Positions 1 through 8,457 of a stretch of 64,000 nucleotides of DNA are shown here, one piece after another. The DNA is taken from positions 1 through 64,000 of the forward strand of contig CANNQP010000022.1 of NCBI GenBank assembly GCA_947507875.1. Reading direction: 5' to 3'. A program made the position numbers and the translations under genes. The notes under the pieces were generated by a model. That model searched no databases, had not been told where the DNA came from, and worked only from the letters and a program-made list of their open reading frames with translations. The DNA comes from Verrucomicrobiaceae bacterium (GTDB lineage: Bacteria; Verrucomicrobiota; Verrucomicrobiia; Verrucomicrobiales; Verrucomicrobiaceae). How positions within the stretch are numbered: position 1 is the stretch's first letter; each line of letters opens with the position of its first letter.

Positions 1-1397
1 AAGTAGGGCGTGGCCATGTCAAAGTAACCGTTGGAGACATGAACCTTCAGGTAAGGATTTGCGGTCATGCTGGCAGCGAGCACCTCGGAGACATCGGCGA
101 ACTCGTTTTCCGCATCCCAGTTCCATTTCCCCACGCTGGCGAGGATGTGATAAGGGCGATCGTCTTCAAACTTCAGATCGTTCCGGACGTAGTGATTGAA
201 GGTGGAGGCGTAGGCGCTGAAGATGGCATCGGCGCTCGGGTCACTCTCGGCGCTTTCACTCACGGGATCGCGGACATAATTGGTGTAGCGACTGTCGAAT
301 CGCCCCGTCACCAGTCGCTTGTCTCGTAGCAGCTCCGCATTGAAGCGATGCAGCGGCACACGCAGGTTCGAGGCATCGAGGAAGGTTTCGCTTAGGCCAG
401 TAAAGCGGGCCATTTGCTTCACCACCAGAGCGCGCTCACTGCCGCTGAGGGAGCTGCCCATGAGCAAGGCACGATTGTAGTCACCTGCGGCGAATTTTTC
501 AGCCAAGGCGAGCACCTCGGGCAAGGGCTGCTTCTGGAGATCGGCGGGCAGCTTCTGGTGATACCAAGCGGTGGCAGCGTAGCTGGGCAGATACAGCACG
601 TGGGGAAGATCATTTCCTTCCGCGCCCCAAATCGTCTGAAAGTTCAGCACGGTGGAGATCAGCATGATGCCATTCAGATTCATGCGATGCGCGCGCATGA
701 GTTCGCCACTCAAAGCTGCCGCGCGGGTGGTGCCGTAGCTTTCACCGATGAGGAACTTCGGCGAGGGCCAGCGCGAGTGGCGGGTGATGTAGAGGCGAAT
801 GAATTCACCAATGCTTTTCGCGTCCTCATTCACGCCGAAGAAGTTCTTGGCCTCATCAGGCTTGGCCGCGCGACTGAACCCGGTGCCGACGGGGTCGATG
901 AAAACCAGATCCGTCTCGTCCAGCAGGCTGTGCTCGTTTTCGACCAACTCATAGGGCGGCGGCACCGCAAAACCATCATCGCGCAGTTTCACCCGCTTCG
1001 GCCCGAGCAGGCCCAGGTGCATCCAGACCGAGGATGAGCCGGGGCCGCCATTGAAGGAAAAAGTGAGCGGGCGCTTTGCCAGATTATCCTGACCCTTGCG
1101 GGTGTAGGCGATGTAAAAGATCTCCGCCGTGGTCTTTCCTTCGGCATCTTTCAGCGGCAAGGTGCCAGCGGTCGCGGTGTAGTCGATCTTTTGCCCGTTG
1201 AGCGTGAGGCTGTGTTCCGTGGTGGAGGTTTTCTCCAGCTTCTCGTCCTTTTTTTCGTCTTTCTTCGACGCAGGCTCCGCGGGTTGTTCTGTTTTCGCTT
1301 CAGCAGGTTTCGGCGCGTGAGGAGGCTCCTGCGGCGGCTGAGCGGCGGCTTGGTTCAGGAGGCTGAGGCAAAGCAGGGCTTGGGTGAGACGTGACAT
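1..1397 (-). CDS. Serine carboxypeptidase (peptidase S10 family), C-terminus beyond window
   Basis: Reading leftwards from an ATG at 1397, 465 codons stay open to the window edge, so the C-terminus is missing. An N-terminal signal-like segment (residues 1-19) is followed by a Pro/Ala/Lys/Glu-rich linker (about 20-57), which suggests export. The family oxyanion-hole motif NGGPGSS lies at about 116-122 and the nucleophile elbow GESYGT places the catalytic Ser at about 220. A GYFDMATP segment near the truncated end fits the catalytic Asp region; the catalytic His would lie outside the window. The family removes C-terminal residues from peptides. The linker is unusual against classical carboxypeptidases but common in bacterial secreted homologues. 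Family assignment is secure; substrate is unknown. Confidence 0.88.
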   Translation of the reverse strand, partial: MSRLTQALLCLSLLNQAAAQPPQEPPHAPKPAEAKTEQPAEPASKKDEKKDEKLEKTSTTEHSLTLNGQKIDYTATAGTLPLKDAEGKTTAEIFYIAYTRKGQDNLAKRPLTFSFNGGPGSSSVWMHLGLLGPKRVKLRDDGFAVPPPYELVENEHSLLDETDLVFIDPVGTGFSRAAKPDEAKNFFGVNEDAKSIGEFIRLYITRHSRWPSPKFLIGESYGTTRAAALSGELMRAHRMNLNGIMLISTVLNFQTIWGAEGNDLPHVLYLPSYAATAWYHQKLPADLQKQPLPEVLALAEKFAAGDYNRALLMGSSLSGSERALVVKQMARFTGLSETFLDASNLRVPLHRFNAELLRDKRLVTGRFDSRYTNYVRDPVSESAESDPSADAIFSAYASTFNHYVRNDLKFEDDRPYHILASVGKWNWDAENEFADVSEVLAASMTANPYLKVHVSNGYFDMATPY

Positions 1398-1741
1398 GTG
1401 GAAACAGAGGGCGATGCAAAGGCTCCCTTGTCTAGAAAAAATCCGAAAATGCCAATGGCGATTCATCCCATGAAGAAAAAATCAGGCACGCTCATGAACA
1501 CGCGTGAAACACAGCTTCGCTTTTTCTTCGCGTCGTTGATGGCATCCTGGTTTTTTTTTCGAAGTCTTGCACCGCGCAGACAAGCCCCTGGGCGCTTTAA
1601 TCAAAGCTGGAGGAATCAGGTTTTGAAAAGAAAAGGCGGCAAAGGCACGATCAGTTTTTTCATGAATCAGAAACCGATCACCTAGACCATCCGCTGGGTG
1701 CTGAGCCTAGCTTTTTGGTCGTCAGAAAGGCTAGCCCAAGG
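1398..1741. other. Intergenic region, no convincing gene
   Basis: The 344 bases between two minus-strand genes hold AT-rich tracts, including a run of nine T at about 1551-1559, but no reading frame with coding character. The left half should hold the promoter of the carboxypeptidase gene. The right end has a short hairpin next to the stop of the coiled-coil gene, listed separately. Confidence 0.5.
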
Positions 1742-1746
1742 CTAGC
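1730..1746 (-). terminator. Possible weak terminator hairpin at end of coiled-coil gene
   Basis: GCTAGCC and GGCTAGC form a 7-bp stem with a 3-base loop that overlaps the stop codon at 1742-1744. On the minus strand it is followed only by TTTC, so any termination would be weak. Confidence 0.3.
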
Positions 1747-3511
1747 GTGACTCATGAGCCAAGGCAGGCTTAGCACAAAACTCCATGCGCATTTCGACGA
1801 GTTGTTGCGCCAAGGTGGCCAGTTTTTCCTTTTGGCGCTTTTCATCCTCTTGCCCACGGCGCAGTCGTGCTTCCTGAAGCTCCAATCGCGCTTCGTTCAG
1901 ACGGATTTTTTCCTCCAGTTTGCGATCCTGCTCACGCAATGCTGGGTCTGCCTGAAGTGGAGAGCAAGTACGCGAACGCGTCTCCTGACGGGCACGCTCA
2001 CGCTGTAAGTATTGAAGACGGGCTTCCTCACGTTGCAAGGTCTCACGCAGACGATTCAGACGTGTGGTCAGCAGGGATGAATCCGAGCTTTCCCGAGGTG
2101 AGGGAACCGCTGCAGGCTCAGTACCGACACGAGTCATGGCAGGTTCCGCCGCCTCAGGTGTGGCAGCTCCTGGACGCTGATGGAGCAAGTGCTGGAACTC
2201 CAGCAGCAAGCCCTCCATTTCATTTCTTGCCTGCCTTCCCTCGTGTGAACTCGGTTGAAGCTTGGCGCAATCTTCCACCGTTTGAGCAAGTCGTGTCGCC
2301 AACTGATGCAAGGCCTGCGTTTTAGCTTCAGTATCGGCCAATTCCTGGTGTGCGCATTGCAACCGACTGGCCAAAGCCTCTTTCTGCGCACCGTATTCAT
2401 GGGTGGCAGCCTGCGTCAAATCACGCAATTCTTCATAGCGCGCACGCTCCGCTTTTTCACCCTCAAGCAAAGCAGCTACACTGCCCTGCAGACGCTGTTG
2501 ATCCTGATTCAGTTCCAGTAGCTTTTGCTGCGATGCCTTCTCCTCATGGCGAATTTGCACAAGCACCTGTTCACGTTCCTGGATCAGCTGCGTGAGATGC
2601 TCCAGAGCCTTTTGATGCTCAGCCTGTTCGGCTTTTTGTTGGGTAATCTGCACCTTCAAAACTTCCCACTCTGCGTGACTCTCTTGCAAACGCTGCTCCT
2701 CTTCCCGCTTCGCCAAACGACAGGCTTCCAGCTCAGACTGTATCGACTCTAATTCGCTTTCGGCAGTGCGAATCTCAGCACTCAAGCCTTCTTCCTGGTG
2801 GGCGGCCTGCAAACCCGCCACCTGACTTTCTTTTAGCTGCTGCAAAACCTCGACCAGTCGATGTTCTGCCTGATCAAGCTGAGCGAGCGTGCTCGCCAAT
2901 TGGACCTGAGCAGCCTCCTGTTCCTCATGAGTGGCTATGAGTTTCTCTGAGCTCTTGTTTAGCTGATCCTGCAGCTCGGTCTGCTGGGCTTCCAGACCAT
3001 TGAAATCGGTCTGATGCTGCTGTTGTTGTTCAAGCGAACCCAGTTCCAAACGCTTCAGCTCAATCGCGGCCAGGGTCTCGGCCAGTTCAGTTTCGCGTTT
3101 CGCACATTGTTGCTCCAGCTGACCCAGTCGCTGTTGCGTGTTGGCCAGGTCACGTTCCATCTGCTCGCTCAGTTCATCAGATCGAGCTTTGAGTTCAGTC
3201 AACCTGACTTCTTCCATGACTCGGCGACTCGCTAGCTTCTGGGTCGTCGCCAGTGTTTCCGACAAGGTCGAGGACAGCAATTGCAGCTTTTCTCTTGATT
3301 CAAGCTCCTGCGCCTGCAGCAAACTCACCTTCGCCATCAGCTCATGATATCTAGCGGTCATCTCATCCAGTTGCGCACTCATCTGGGAAGTCAGTGTTTG
3401 CTCAAGCTGAACATTCAATGAGGATGGATCCTGAGGCTGCGTTGGCAGCACATCGTCCAAGGTCATCTGAAGGTCACATTCATCTTCAAGAAGAGAAGTC
3501 TGCTTTTTCAT
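1742..3511 (-). CDS. Long coiled-coil protein of unknown function
   Basis: The 589-residue protein is almost entirely heptad-like, rich in Gln, Glu, Leu and Ala from about residue 25 to 575, interrupted by a Pro/Ser-rich break near 430-470. There is no signal peptide, membrane segment or recognisable catalytic domain, so a cytoplasmic scaffold or filament-like role is possible, but the function is not recognised. SMC- or KfrA-like similarity would be only compositional. The ATG at 3511 is chosen because the palindrome and AT-rich sequence lie directly upstream. The gene stands alone, flanked by genes of unrelated function. Confidence 0.75.
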   Translation of the reverse strand: MKKQTSLLEDECDLQMTLDDVLPTQPQDPSSLNVQLEQTLTSQMSAQLDEMTARYHELMAKVSLLQAQELESREKLQLLSSTLSETLATTQKLASRRVMEEVRLTELKARSDELSEQMERDLANTQQRLGQLEQQCAKRETELAETLAAIELKRLELGSLEQQQQHQTDFNGLEAQQTELQDQLNKSSEKLIATHEEQEAAQVQLASTLAQLDQAEHRLVEVLQQLKESQVAGLQAAHQEEGLSAEIRTAESELESIQSELEACRLAKREEEQRLQESHAEWEVLKVQITQQKAEQAEHQKALEHLTQLIQEREQVLVQIRHEEKASQQKLLELNQDQQRLQGSVAALLEGEKAERARYEELRDLTQAATHEYGAQKEALASRLQCAHQELADTEAKTQALHQLATRLAQTVEDCAKLQPSSHEGRQARNEMEGLLLEFQHLLHQRPGAATPEAAEPAMTRVGTEPAAVPSPRESSDSSLLTTRLNRLRETLQREEARLQYLQRERARQETRSRTCSPLQADPALREQDRKLEEKIRLNEARLELQEARLRRGQEDEKRQKEKLATLAQQLVEMRMEFCAKPALAHESR

Positions 3512-3525
3512 AAGAGAGAAAAGTT

Positions 3526-3544
3526 GTTAATTCATAGAATTAAC
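3526..3544. promoter_or_regulatory. Perfect palindrome just upstream of coiled-coil gene
   Basis: GTTAATTC-ATA-GAATTAAC is an exact 8-bp inverted repeat with a 3-base centre, ending 15 bases before the ATG at 3511 in an AT-rich leader. The symmetry and position fit an operator for a dimeric regulator. It could also fold as an mRNA hairpin that masks the translation start, since no purine-rich ribosome site is visible there. Confidence 0.45.
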
Positions 3545-3611
3545 AGTTCTCAGATTATCAAGAAAGCTAAAATAATAAAAAAACATATGTTATCATTTGA
3601 ACAGCATTTTG

Positions 3612-4046
3612 TCAAGAGGAGCGTGGAATTTCACCACGAACAACGAAACGGATGGAGCGACCCCTTGGCACTTTTGCGCCTTTTCGAATCCATTCGCTGA
3701 GCACGTGCTTCTCATCGCGTCGAATCGCATGGCCCGTTGGCGGCATGGCCCCTGGCACCTGATCGGCAAAGCTCACCACTTGATATAGCCGACTGGCCTC
3801 TGGCTTTCCAGGCGTAACCCAGCCCCCCTCTCTGATCAGAGCATCCAGTGCCTTCGAATCATGAATGGAAGGCATGGTGGAGAGACGCTGGTCGCCGTGA
3901 CAGTGCACGCAGTTTTTCTCGAGCATTGTCTGTACGGGAGCAAATGCGGCGAGTTCGGCCTGCCGCTCGGCGGAGTCGTCCTGCAAAACACAGGCCGACA
4001 AAACGAAAAGGGCCAAAAGGAAAGCCATCCAAGGCAGAAGTTTCAT
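3612..4046 (-). CDS. Small c-type cytochrome lipoprotein
   Basis: The 144-residue protein begins with a lipoprotein signal (hydrophobic stretch ending LSACVLQ, lipidated Cys at about 19). A single heme motif CVHCH lies near residue 46 and a later AMPPTGH segment offers the distal Met ligand. This order (CxxCH, then PGKPEASRLYQ, then MPP) is the fold of the small cytochrome domain common in Planctomycetes and Verrucomicrobia. It would act at the periplasmic face in electron transfer. It is divergent from the DUF1501 gene with a 150-base shared upstream region. The partner oxidoreductase is not known. Confidence 0.8.
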   Translation of the reverse strand: MKLLPWMAFLLALFVLSACVLQDDSAERQAELAAFAPVQTMLEKNCVHCHGDQRLSTMPSIHDSKALDALIREGGWVTPGKPEASRLYQVVSFADQVPGAMPPTGHAIRRDEKHVLSEWIRKGAKVPRGRSIRFVVRGEIPRSS

Positions 4047-4196
4047 AAGTCGTTAACTTTTCACATCGCACCTCCGGGAACCAGACAAAAGAAGGCGCCG
4101 TGAAGACCAATCTTGCGCACTGCTGCGTGCCCATTGGCGAATCCAGTCCAGGATCGCAAAAGTGACTGCCCAAGGCCGTAGCCGTGATCATCTTCT

Positions 4197-5534
4197 ATGA
4201 AAATGCATCCTCTCTGCACCGGCGAACACGGCCACCTCTTCACCGCCGCTCAAGGTCGTCGCGACTTTCTGCAAGTTGGTGCCCTTGCTGGGCTAGGCCT
4301 CACCTTGCCGCAACTCATGAAGCTAGAGGCAGCCCAACTGACCATGCCCGAGGTGGCCACTTTTAAGCCCATCGCTCACTCCATCATCCACATTTATCTG
4401 CCCGGTGGCATGGCCCAGCACGAGTCCTGGGACCCCAAGCCCTTTGCCAGCGCCGATTACCGGGGCCCCTTCAGTCCCGTGAAAGGCGTGACGGGCGAGT
4501 ATGTGGGCGAGAAGTTCCAAAACATCGCAAAAATCCTGAACAAGATCACCCTGATCCGCTCAGTGACCCATGGCGAAGCAGCCCACGAGCGGGGCACCCA
4601 CAACATGTTCACCGGCTATCGCCCGAGCCCGGCGATCAAGTTCCCTAGCTTCGGCTCCATCATCTCTCACGAGCTAGGCAGCCGGAATAACCTGCCGCCC
4701 TACGTCGCCGTGCCCAGCGTCTTTGCTCCCGACCAGGGCAGCGGCTACATGAGTAGCGCCTACGGCCCCTTTGCCCTCGGTAGCGATCCAGCAGACAAAG
4801 GCTTCACTGTGCGCGATCTCGCCACGCCGAAGGACGTCGATGACAAGCGTTTCGAACGCCGCCGCAGCCTACTTGCTGCCGTGGACGAGCACTTCCGCAC
4901 GGCAGAAAAATCCGACGCACTCACCGCCATGGACAGCTTTTACAGCGCCGCCTACAACCTGATCAGTTCAAGCCAGGCTCGCGAAGCTTTTAACCTGAAT
5001 GCCGAATCCAATCAGCTGCGCGACGAATACGGTCGCCACAGCGCCGGGCAGCGCTTTCTCCTGGCGCGACGCCTCGTCGAGGCGGGCGTGCGCATGGTCT
5101 CCGTGAACTACGGTAGCTGGGACCATCACAGCAACATCAAGGGCTCCTTCGAAAGCCAAGCCCCTGCTTTTGACCAAGCCTTTGCCCGCTTGATCCGCGA
5201 TCTGGATGAGCGCGGCATGCTCTCCACCACGCTCGTGCTCGTCAGCTCCGAATTTGGCCGAACGCCAAAGATCAATAGCACCAACGGACGCGACCACTAC
5301 CCACGTGTCTTTTCCATCGCCATGGCTGGCGGTGGATTGAAGCAAGGCCACATCCATGGCCAATCCGATGCTCTCGGGGCCGAGCCCAGCGAGAGCCCGG
5401 TCGGTCCCGAAGACCTCGCCAAGACCATGTATCGCCTGTTAGGCATCAATGCCGAAAAGCGGCTTGTTCTCGAAGGCGTGCGGCCCATCGACATCGTCAA
5501 CGGCGGACGCATCCTGAGCGAAATCATCGCCTGA
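4197..5534 (+). CDS. DUF1501 family Tat-exported protein
   Basis: The N-terminus carries a twin-arginine signal (GRRDFLQVG at about 20-28 followed by a hydrophobic AGLGLTLP segment), so the 445-residue protein is probably exported folded. The body has typical DUF1501 features: PGGMAQHESWDPKP near 67-80, GTHNMFTG near 134, a SWDHHSN segment near 304, and SSEFGRTPKIN near 350, which resembles the metal-binding half of the alkaline phosphatase/sulfatase fold. DUF1501 proteins are abundant in this phylum, usually beside DUF1549/DUF1553 proteins, but their reaction is not established. Here the neighbour is a divergent cytochrome lipoprotein and the DUF1553 gene lies 28 kb away. Confidence 0.88.
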   Translation: MKMHPLCTGEHGHLFTAAQGRRDFLQVGALAGLGLTLPQLMKLEAAQLTMPEVATFKPIAHSIIHIYLPGGMAQHESWDPKPFASADYRGPFSPVKGVTGEYVGEKFQNIAKILNKITLIRSVTHGEAAHERGTHNMFTGYRPSPAIKFPSFGSIISHELGSRNNLPPYVAVPSVFAPDQGSGYMSSAYGPFALGSDPADKGFTVRDLATPKDVDDKRFERRRSLLAAVDEHFRTAEKSDALTAMDSFYSAAYNLISSSQAREAFNLNAESNQLRDEYGRHSAGQRFLLARRLVEAGVRMVSVNYGSWDHHSNIKGSFESQAPAFDQAFARLIRDLDERGMLSTTLVLVSSEFGRTPKINSTNGRDHYPRVFSIAMAGGGLKQGHIHGQSDALGAEPSESPVGPEDLAKTMYRLLGINAEKRLVLEGVRPIDIVNGGRILSEIIA

Positions 5535-5592
5535 TTCGCCACGCACCCTAAACCAACTTCCAAGTTCCTTTGCTCCTTTGCGCAGAGTGCAT

Positions 5593-6651
5593 TCAGCCCT
5601 CCGGCGGCACGGGCGCACCGCGATAGATGCCATCAAACCAGCCATTGCCCGCATAGGGGCGCGCGGCTTCCGTCTCCACCCTCAGGTAGCGGCCGATTTT
5701 CATCAGCCAAACACGCACCGGAGGATGCTTCACCACGGCGTCCTGGTCGCTGTAGGTGAATTCCGCCGTCATCTCACCGCCCTTACCAGTCTTCACCTGA
5801 ATCGCCGGCACCGTACTCTCCAAAAGGGAGGCCTCGACGCCAGGCTCACGGGTCGAACTCAGCGTCGCCCGCAGTCGGCCATCCTTGCCCTGGCGTAGGC
5901 TGACGTGCCCCCCGCCCAGATCATCGTATTCCCCATCCCAGCCCTGCCCCGTCTTTGGATCGGGCAGGCTCTCCACAAAAGCAGAGCCCCGCGCCGTGGC
6001 CTGTGCCATCGCCAGCCAAACCTCCGCCGTTGGCTCCGCGGGTTTCGCAGCTGCGATCTTAGGTGTCCCCACGGAAGTTTGGTTCGCCTGATTCACCCCC
6101 AGATCCACCCACCGCTGGCGCAGCATCGGCCACTCCTCACGCCAGCGGCTCAGCGCCGCACGATCTTCGGGCGCCCAGGTCTTGGTCGCAGCTTTCAGGG
6201 AGGCGATCAGCCGCTCGTTCGCCGCCTGGAACTCCTTCTTCGCCAGCTGGCCCGCCTTCGTTTCACTGACCCGACGGTAAGTGCCATTGATGCCTGCATC
6301 CTGCGGCTGTTTTTGGCCTGGTTTGTAGTCCACCACCACCCGGCTTTCGCTGATTTCGGCGTGGAAAAAGGTGCCACGATCCTCCCCTTCTCCCGCTAGA
6401 CGTGCAAAACTCAGAAGTTTGCCCTGGCGGGTGCCAAATCCTTCCCAAGTCGCCATCGAACCCGGATCCCAGGCAAAACGCACGACGACCCGCGTGGTGC
6501 CACCATCCGCCTTGGTGAGCGTCAGGTAGCGCATCGTTTCTTCCTCAAAATAAAGCTGAGGCCCTGCCGCCGTAGGGGGTGCTGCCGAGAGCCCCACCAC
6601 GATCGATAAAAACGCCACGGCATCGAAAAAGAGGAACAGGAACCTGATCAT
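5593..6651 (-). CDS. Secreted hypothetical protein
   Basis: Starting at the ATG at 6651 (MIRFLFLFF...) gives a 352-residue protein with a clear signal peptide ending near AAPPTAAG. An in-frame start 126 bases upstream would bury the signal peptide and is rejected. The mature part looks mostly beta: two comparable segments (about 25-110 and 220-350) are separated by a helical region with several Trp. The tail has a GWFDGIYRG motif. No family is recognised. It converges with DUF1501, with 58 bases between their stops. Confidence 0.6.
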   Translation of the reverse strand: MIRFLFLFFDAVAFLSIVVGLSAAPPTAAGPQLYFEEETMRYLTLTKADGGTTRVVVRFAWDPGSMATWEGFGTRQGKLLSFARLAGEGEDRGTFFHAEISESRVVVDYKPGQKQPQDAGINGTYRRVSETKAGQLAKKEFQAANERLIASLKAATKTWAPEDRAALSRWREEWPMLRQRWVDLGVNQANQTSVGTPKIAAAKPAEPTAEVWLAMAQATARGSAFVESLPDPKTGQGWDGEYDDLGGGHVSLRQGKDGRLRATLSSTREPGVEASLLESTVPAIQVKTGKGGEMTAEFTYSDQDAVVKHPPVRVWLMKIGRYLRVETEAARPYAGNGWFDGIYRGAPVPPEG

Positions 6652-7038
6652 CCCACAACGTGGCACAACAGAGCTCTTGCTGCCAGAATTCTCAGGCGAG
6701 AAATCGCGCCCATGGCCCGATGGCACGGGCACCCGCTCAAAGGAAAGAAAAACGGCCAAGCACGACGCTCCATCCACGCTTGCCGATCTTGGCTAGCCAG
6801 CTTGACCCCAAGGCAAAGGCAACCGAGAACCCTTCGGCCGCATCCACTCAAAACGCCTCGTCCAGGTTCTTCGCCTTTTCCAAGCGTGCTAGCGACGTGT
6901 AGCGCGGGGCCTGCGGGGCCATGACTTTTAGCTAAAAAGGCTCATGATGGCACCGTCGCGCCTGAAGGGTCAAGCGAGTTGGAGTGATTCTTAAGAATCG
7001 AGTGCAATACCACTGGCATTGCCCACGTTCAGGCGGGC
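6652..7038. other. Intergenic divergent promoter region
   Basis: These 387 bases separate the secreted hypothetical from the sulfatase and must carry both promoters. Small open frames here have no coding character. A 12-base palindrome TTTTAGCTAAAA lies at 6926-6937, about 100 bases before the sulfatase start. Nothing else is recognisable. Confidence 0.45.
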
Positions 7039-8457
7039 GTGAATCCCCGTGCTTTCTTTTTTCTCGTTGGCCTGTTGTCCCTGGGTGACTTGCAGGCCGG
7101 AGAACCGCGCCCGAACGTCATCCTGATTTTAGCCGATGACCTAGGCTACGGCGACCTGGGCTGCTACGGGCATCCGGCCTTCCAAACACCACGCATTGAC
7201 CAGCTGGCCAAGCAGGGCGCGCGGATGACGCAGTTCAATTGCCCCGCTCCTTTCTGCGCCCCCACGCGAGCAGCCTTGCTGACAGGACGGCAACCTTTTC
7301 GCTGCGGCATGACCCAAAATCCGGCACCCGACGGTGGGCCCGAGGCGAACCAGCTAGCCCTGCCGGATCAAGAAATCTTACTGCCACAGCTGTTGAAGAA
7401 GGCGGGCTATGCCACGGCGCTGATTGGCAAATGGCACCTCGGGCATCAGGCGGGCCATTTGCCCACGGAACGTGGCTTTGACGAATACTATGGCATCCCC
7501 TACTCGAACGACATGCGCCCGGTGCAGGTATGGGAGGGCACCCAGGTGGCGGAGTATCCGGTGGTGCAGGCCACGCTAACGACGCGCTACGCAGCAAAAG
7601 CCGCTGACTTCATCCGCAGGCACCGTGAGCAACCTTTTTTTCTGGAGCTGGCGGAGGCGATGCCACACAAGCCGCTCGCGGCACCCGACAAGCATTATCG
7701 AAAAAGCGGCGCTGGGCTGTATGGCGATGTTTTAGCTGACCTGGATGAAAGCGTAGGCACGCTGCTGGACACGCTGCAGGAAATGGGGCTGGAGGAGAGA
7801 ACGCTAGTGCTCTTCACCAGTGACAATGGTGCATGGTTCGGAGGCAGTTGCGGCGGGCTGCGCGGCATGAAGGGCACGAGCTATGAGGGCGGTTACCGCG
7901 TGCCCATGATCGCCCGCTGGCCGGGTCGCATCCCCGCCGGTCAGGTCTGTGCTGAGCTGGGCGTCACGATGGACCTTTTTGCCACGGTGCTGGAGGCGAC
8001 TGGATCTCGGATGCCTGATGATCGTGTCATCGATGGGCGCAGCCTACTGCCTGTGCTAGCCCGAGGTGAAACATCTATGCACCCGCATGTCTTTGGCCAC
8101 AAGGGTTCCAAGCTGGCCACCATCCGTGATGCGCGCTGGAAACTGCACGTGCTACCTGCGGCAGAGATGAAGCTGAAGGCGGGGCCCGATGGCCGCTGGC
8201 TGGATCCTAGAGCCCCCGATGGCGTGACCATCTTGGCTCCCTTTGAGCAGTACAACCTAGATCGCCCTCCCGGCCTAACCACCGGCGTAGCCCCAGCATC
8301 GATGCAGCTTTTCGACCTCCAGACAGACCCTGGCGAGCAGAAGGACGTGGCCTCAGATCATCCTGATGTGGTGAAGCGACTCCGAGCAGCTTTTGATGAA
8401 ATGAATCGTGAGGTGCCGGCGCTGCCAGAGGTGAAACGCACGCCCTACAAGCGTTGA
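7039..8457 (+). CDS. Arylsulfatase, Cys-type
   Basis: The 472-residue protein starts with GTG at 7039 and has a signal peptide (residues 1-20). It shows the sulfatase core: ILADDLGYGDLGCYG (metal Asp at about 33-34), the active-site box C73-A-P-T-R with LTGR following, GKWHLGH near 138, and FTSDNGAW near 260. The Cys must be converted to formylglycine by a maturase for activity. It would hydrolyse sulfate esters in the periplasm or outside the cell; substrate is unknown. Its last 13 bases overlap the end of the converging glycosyltransferase gene. Confidence 0.92.
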   Translation: MNPRAFFFLVGLLSLGDLQAGEPRPNVILILADDLGYGDLGCYGHPAFQTPRIDQLAKQGARMTQFNCPAPFCAPTRAALLTGRQPFRCGMTQNPAPDGGPEANQLALPDQEILLPQLLKKAGYATALIGKWHLGHQAGHLPTERGFDEYYGIPYSNDMRPVQVWEGTQVAEYPVVQATLTTRYAAKAADFIRRHREQPFFLELAEAMPHKPLAAPDKHYRKSGAGLYGDVLADLDESVGTLLDTLQEMGLEERTLVLFTSDNGAWFGGSCGGLRGMKGTSYEGGYRVPMIARWPGRIPAGQVCAELGVTMDLFATVLEATGSRMPDDRVIDGRSLLPVLARGETSMHPHVFGHKGSKLATIRDARWKLHVLPAAEMKLKAGPDGRWLDPRAPDGVTILAPFEQYNLDRPPGLTTGVAPASMQLFDLQTDPGEQKDVASDHPDVVKRLRAAFDEMNREVPALPEVKRTPYKR

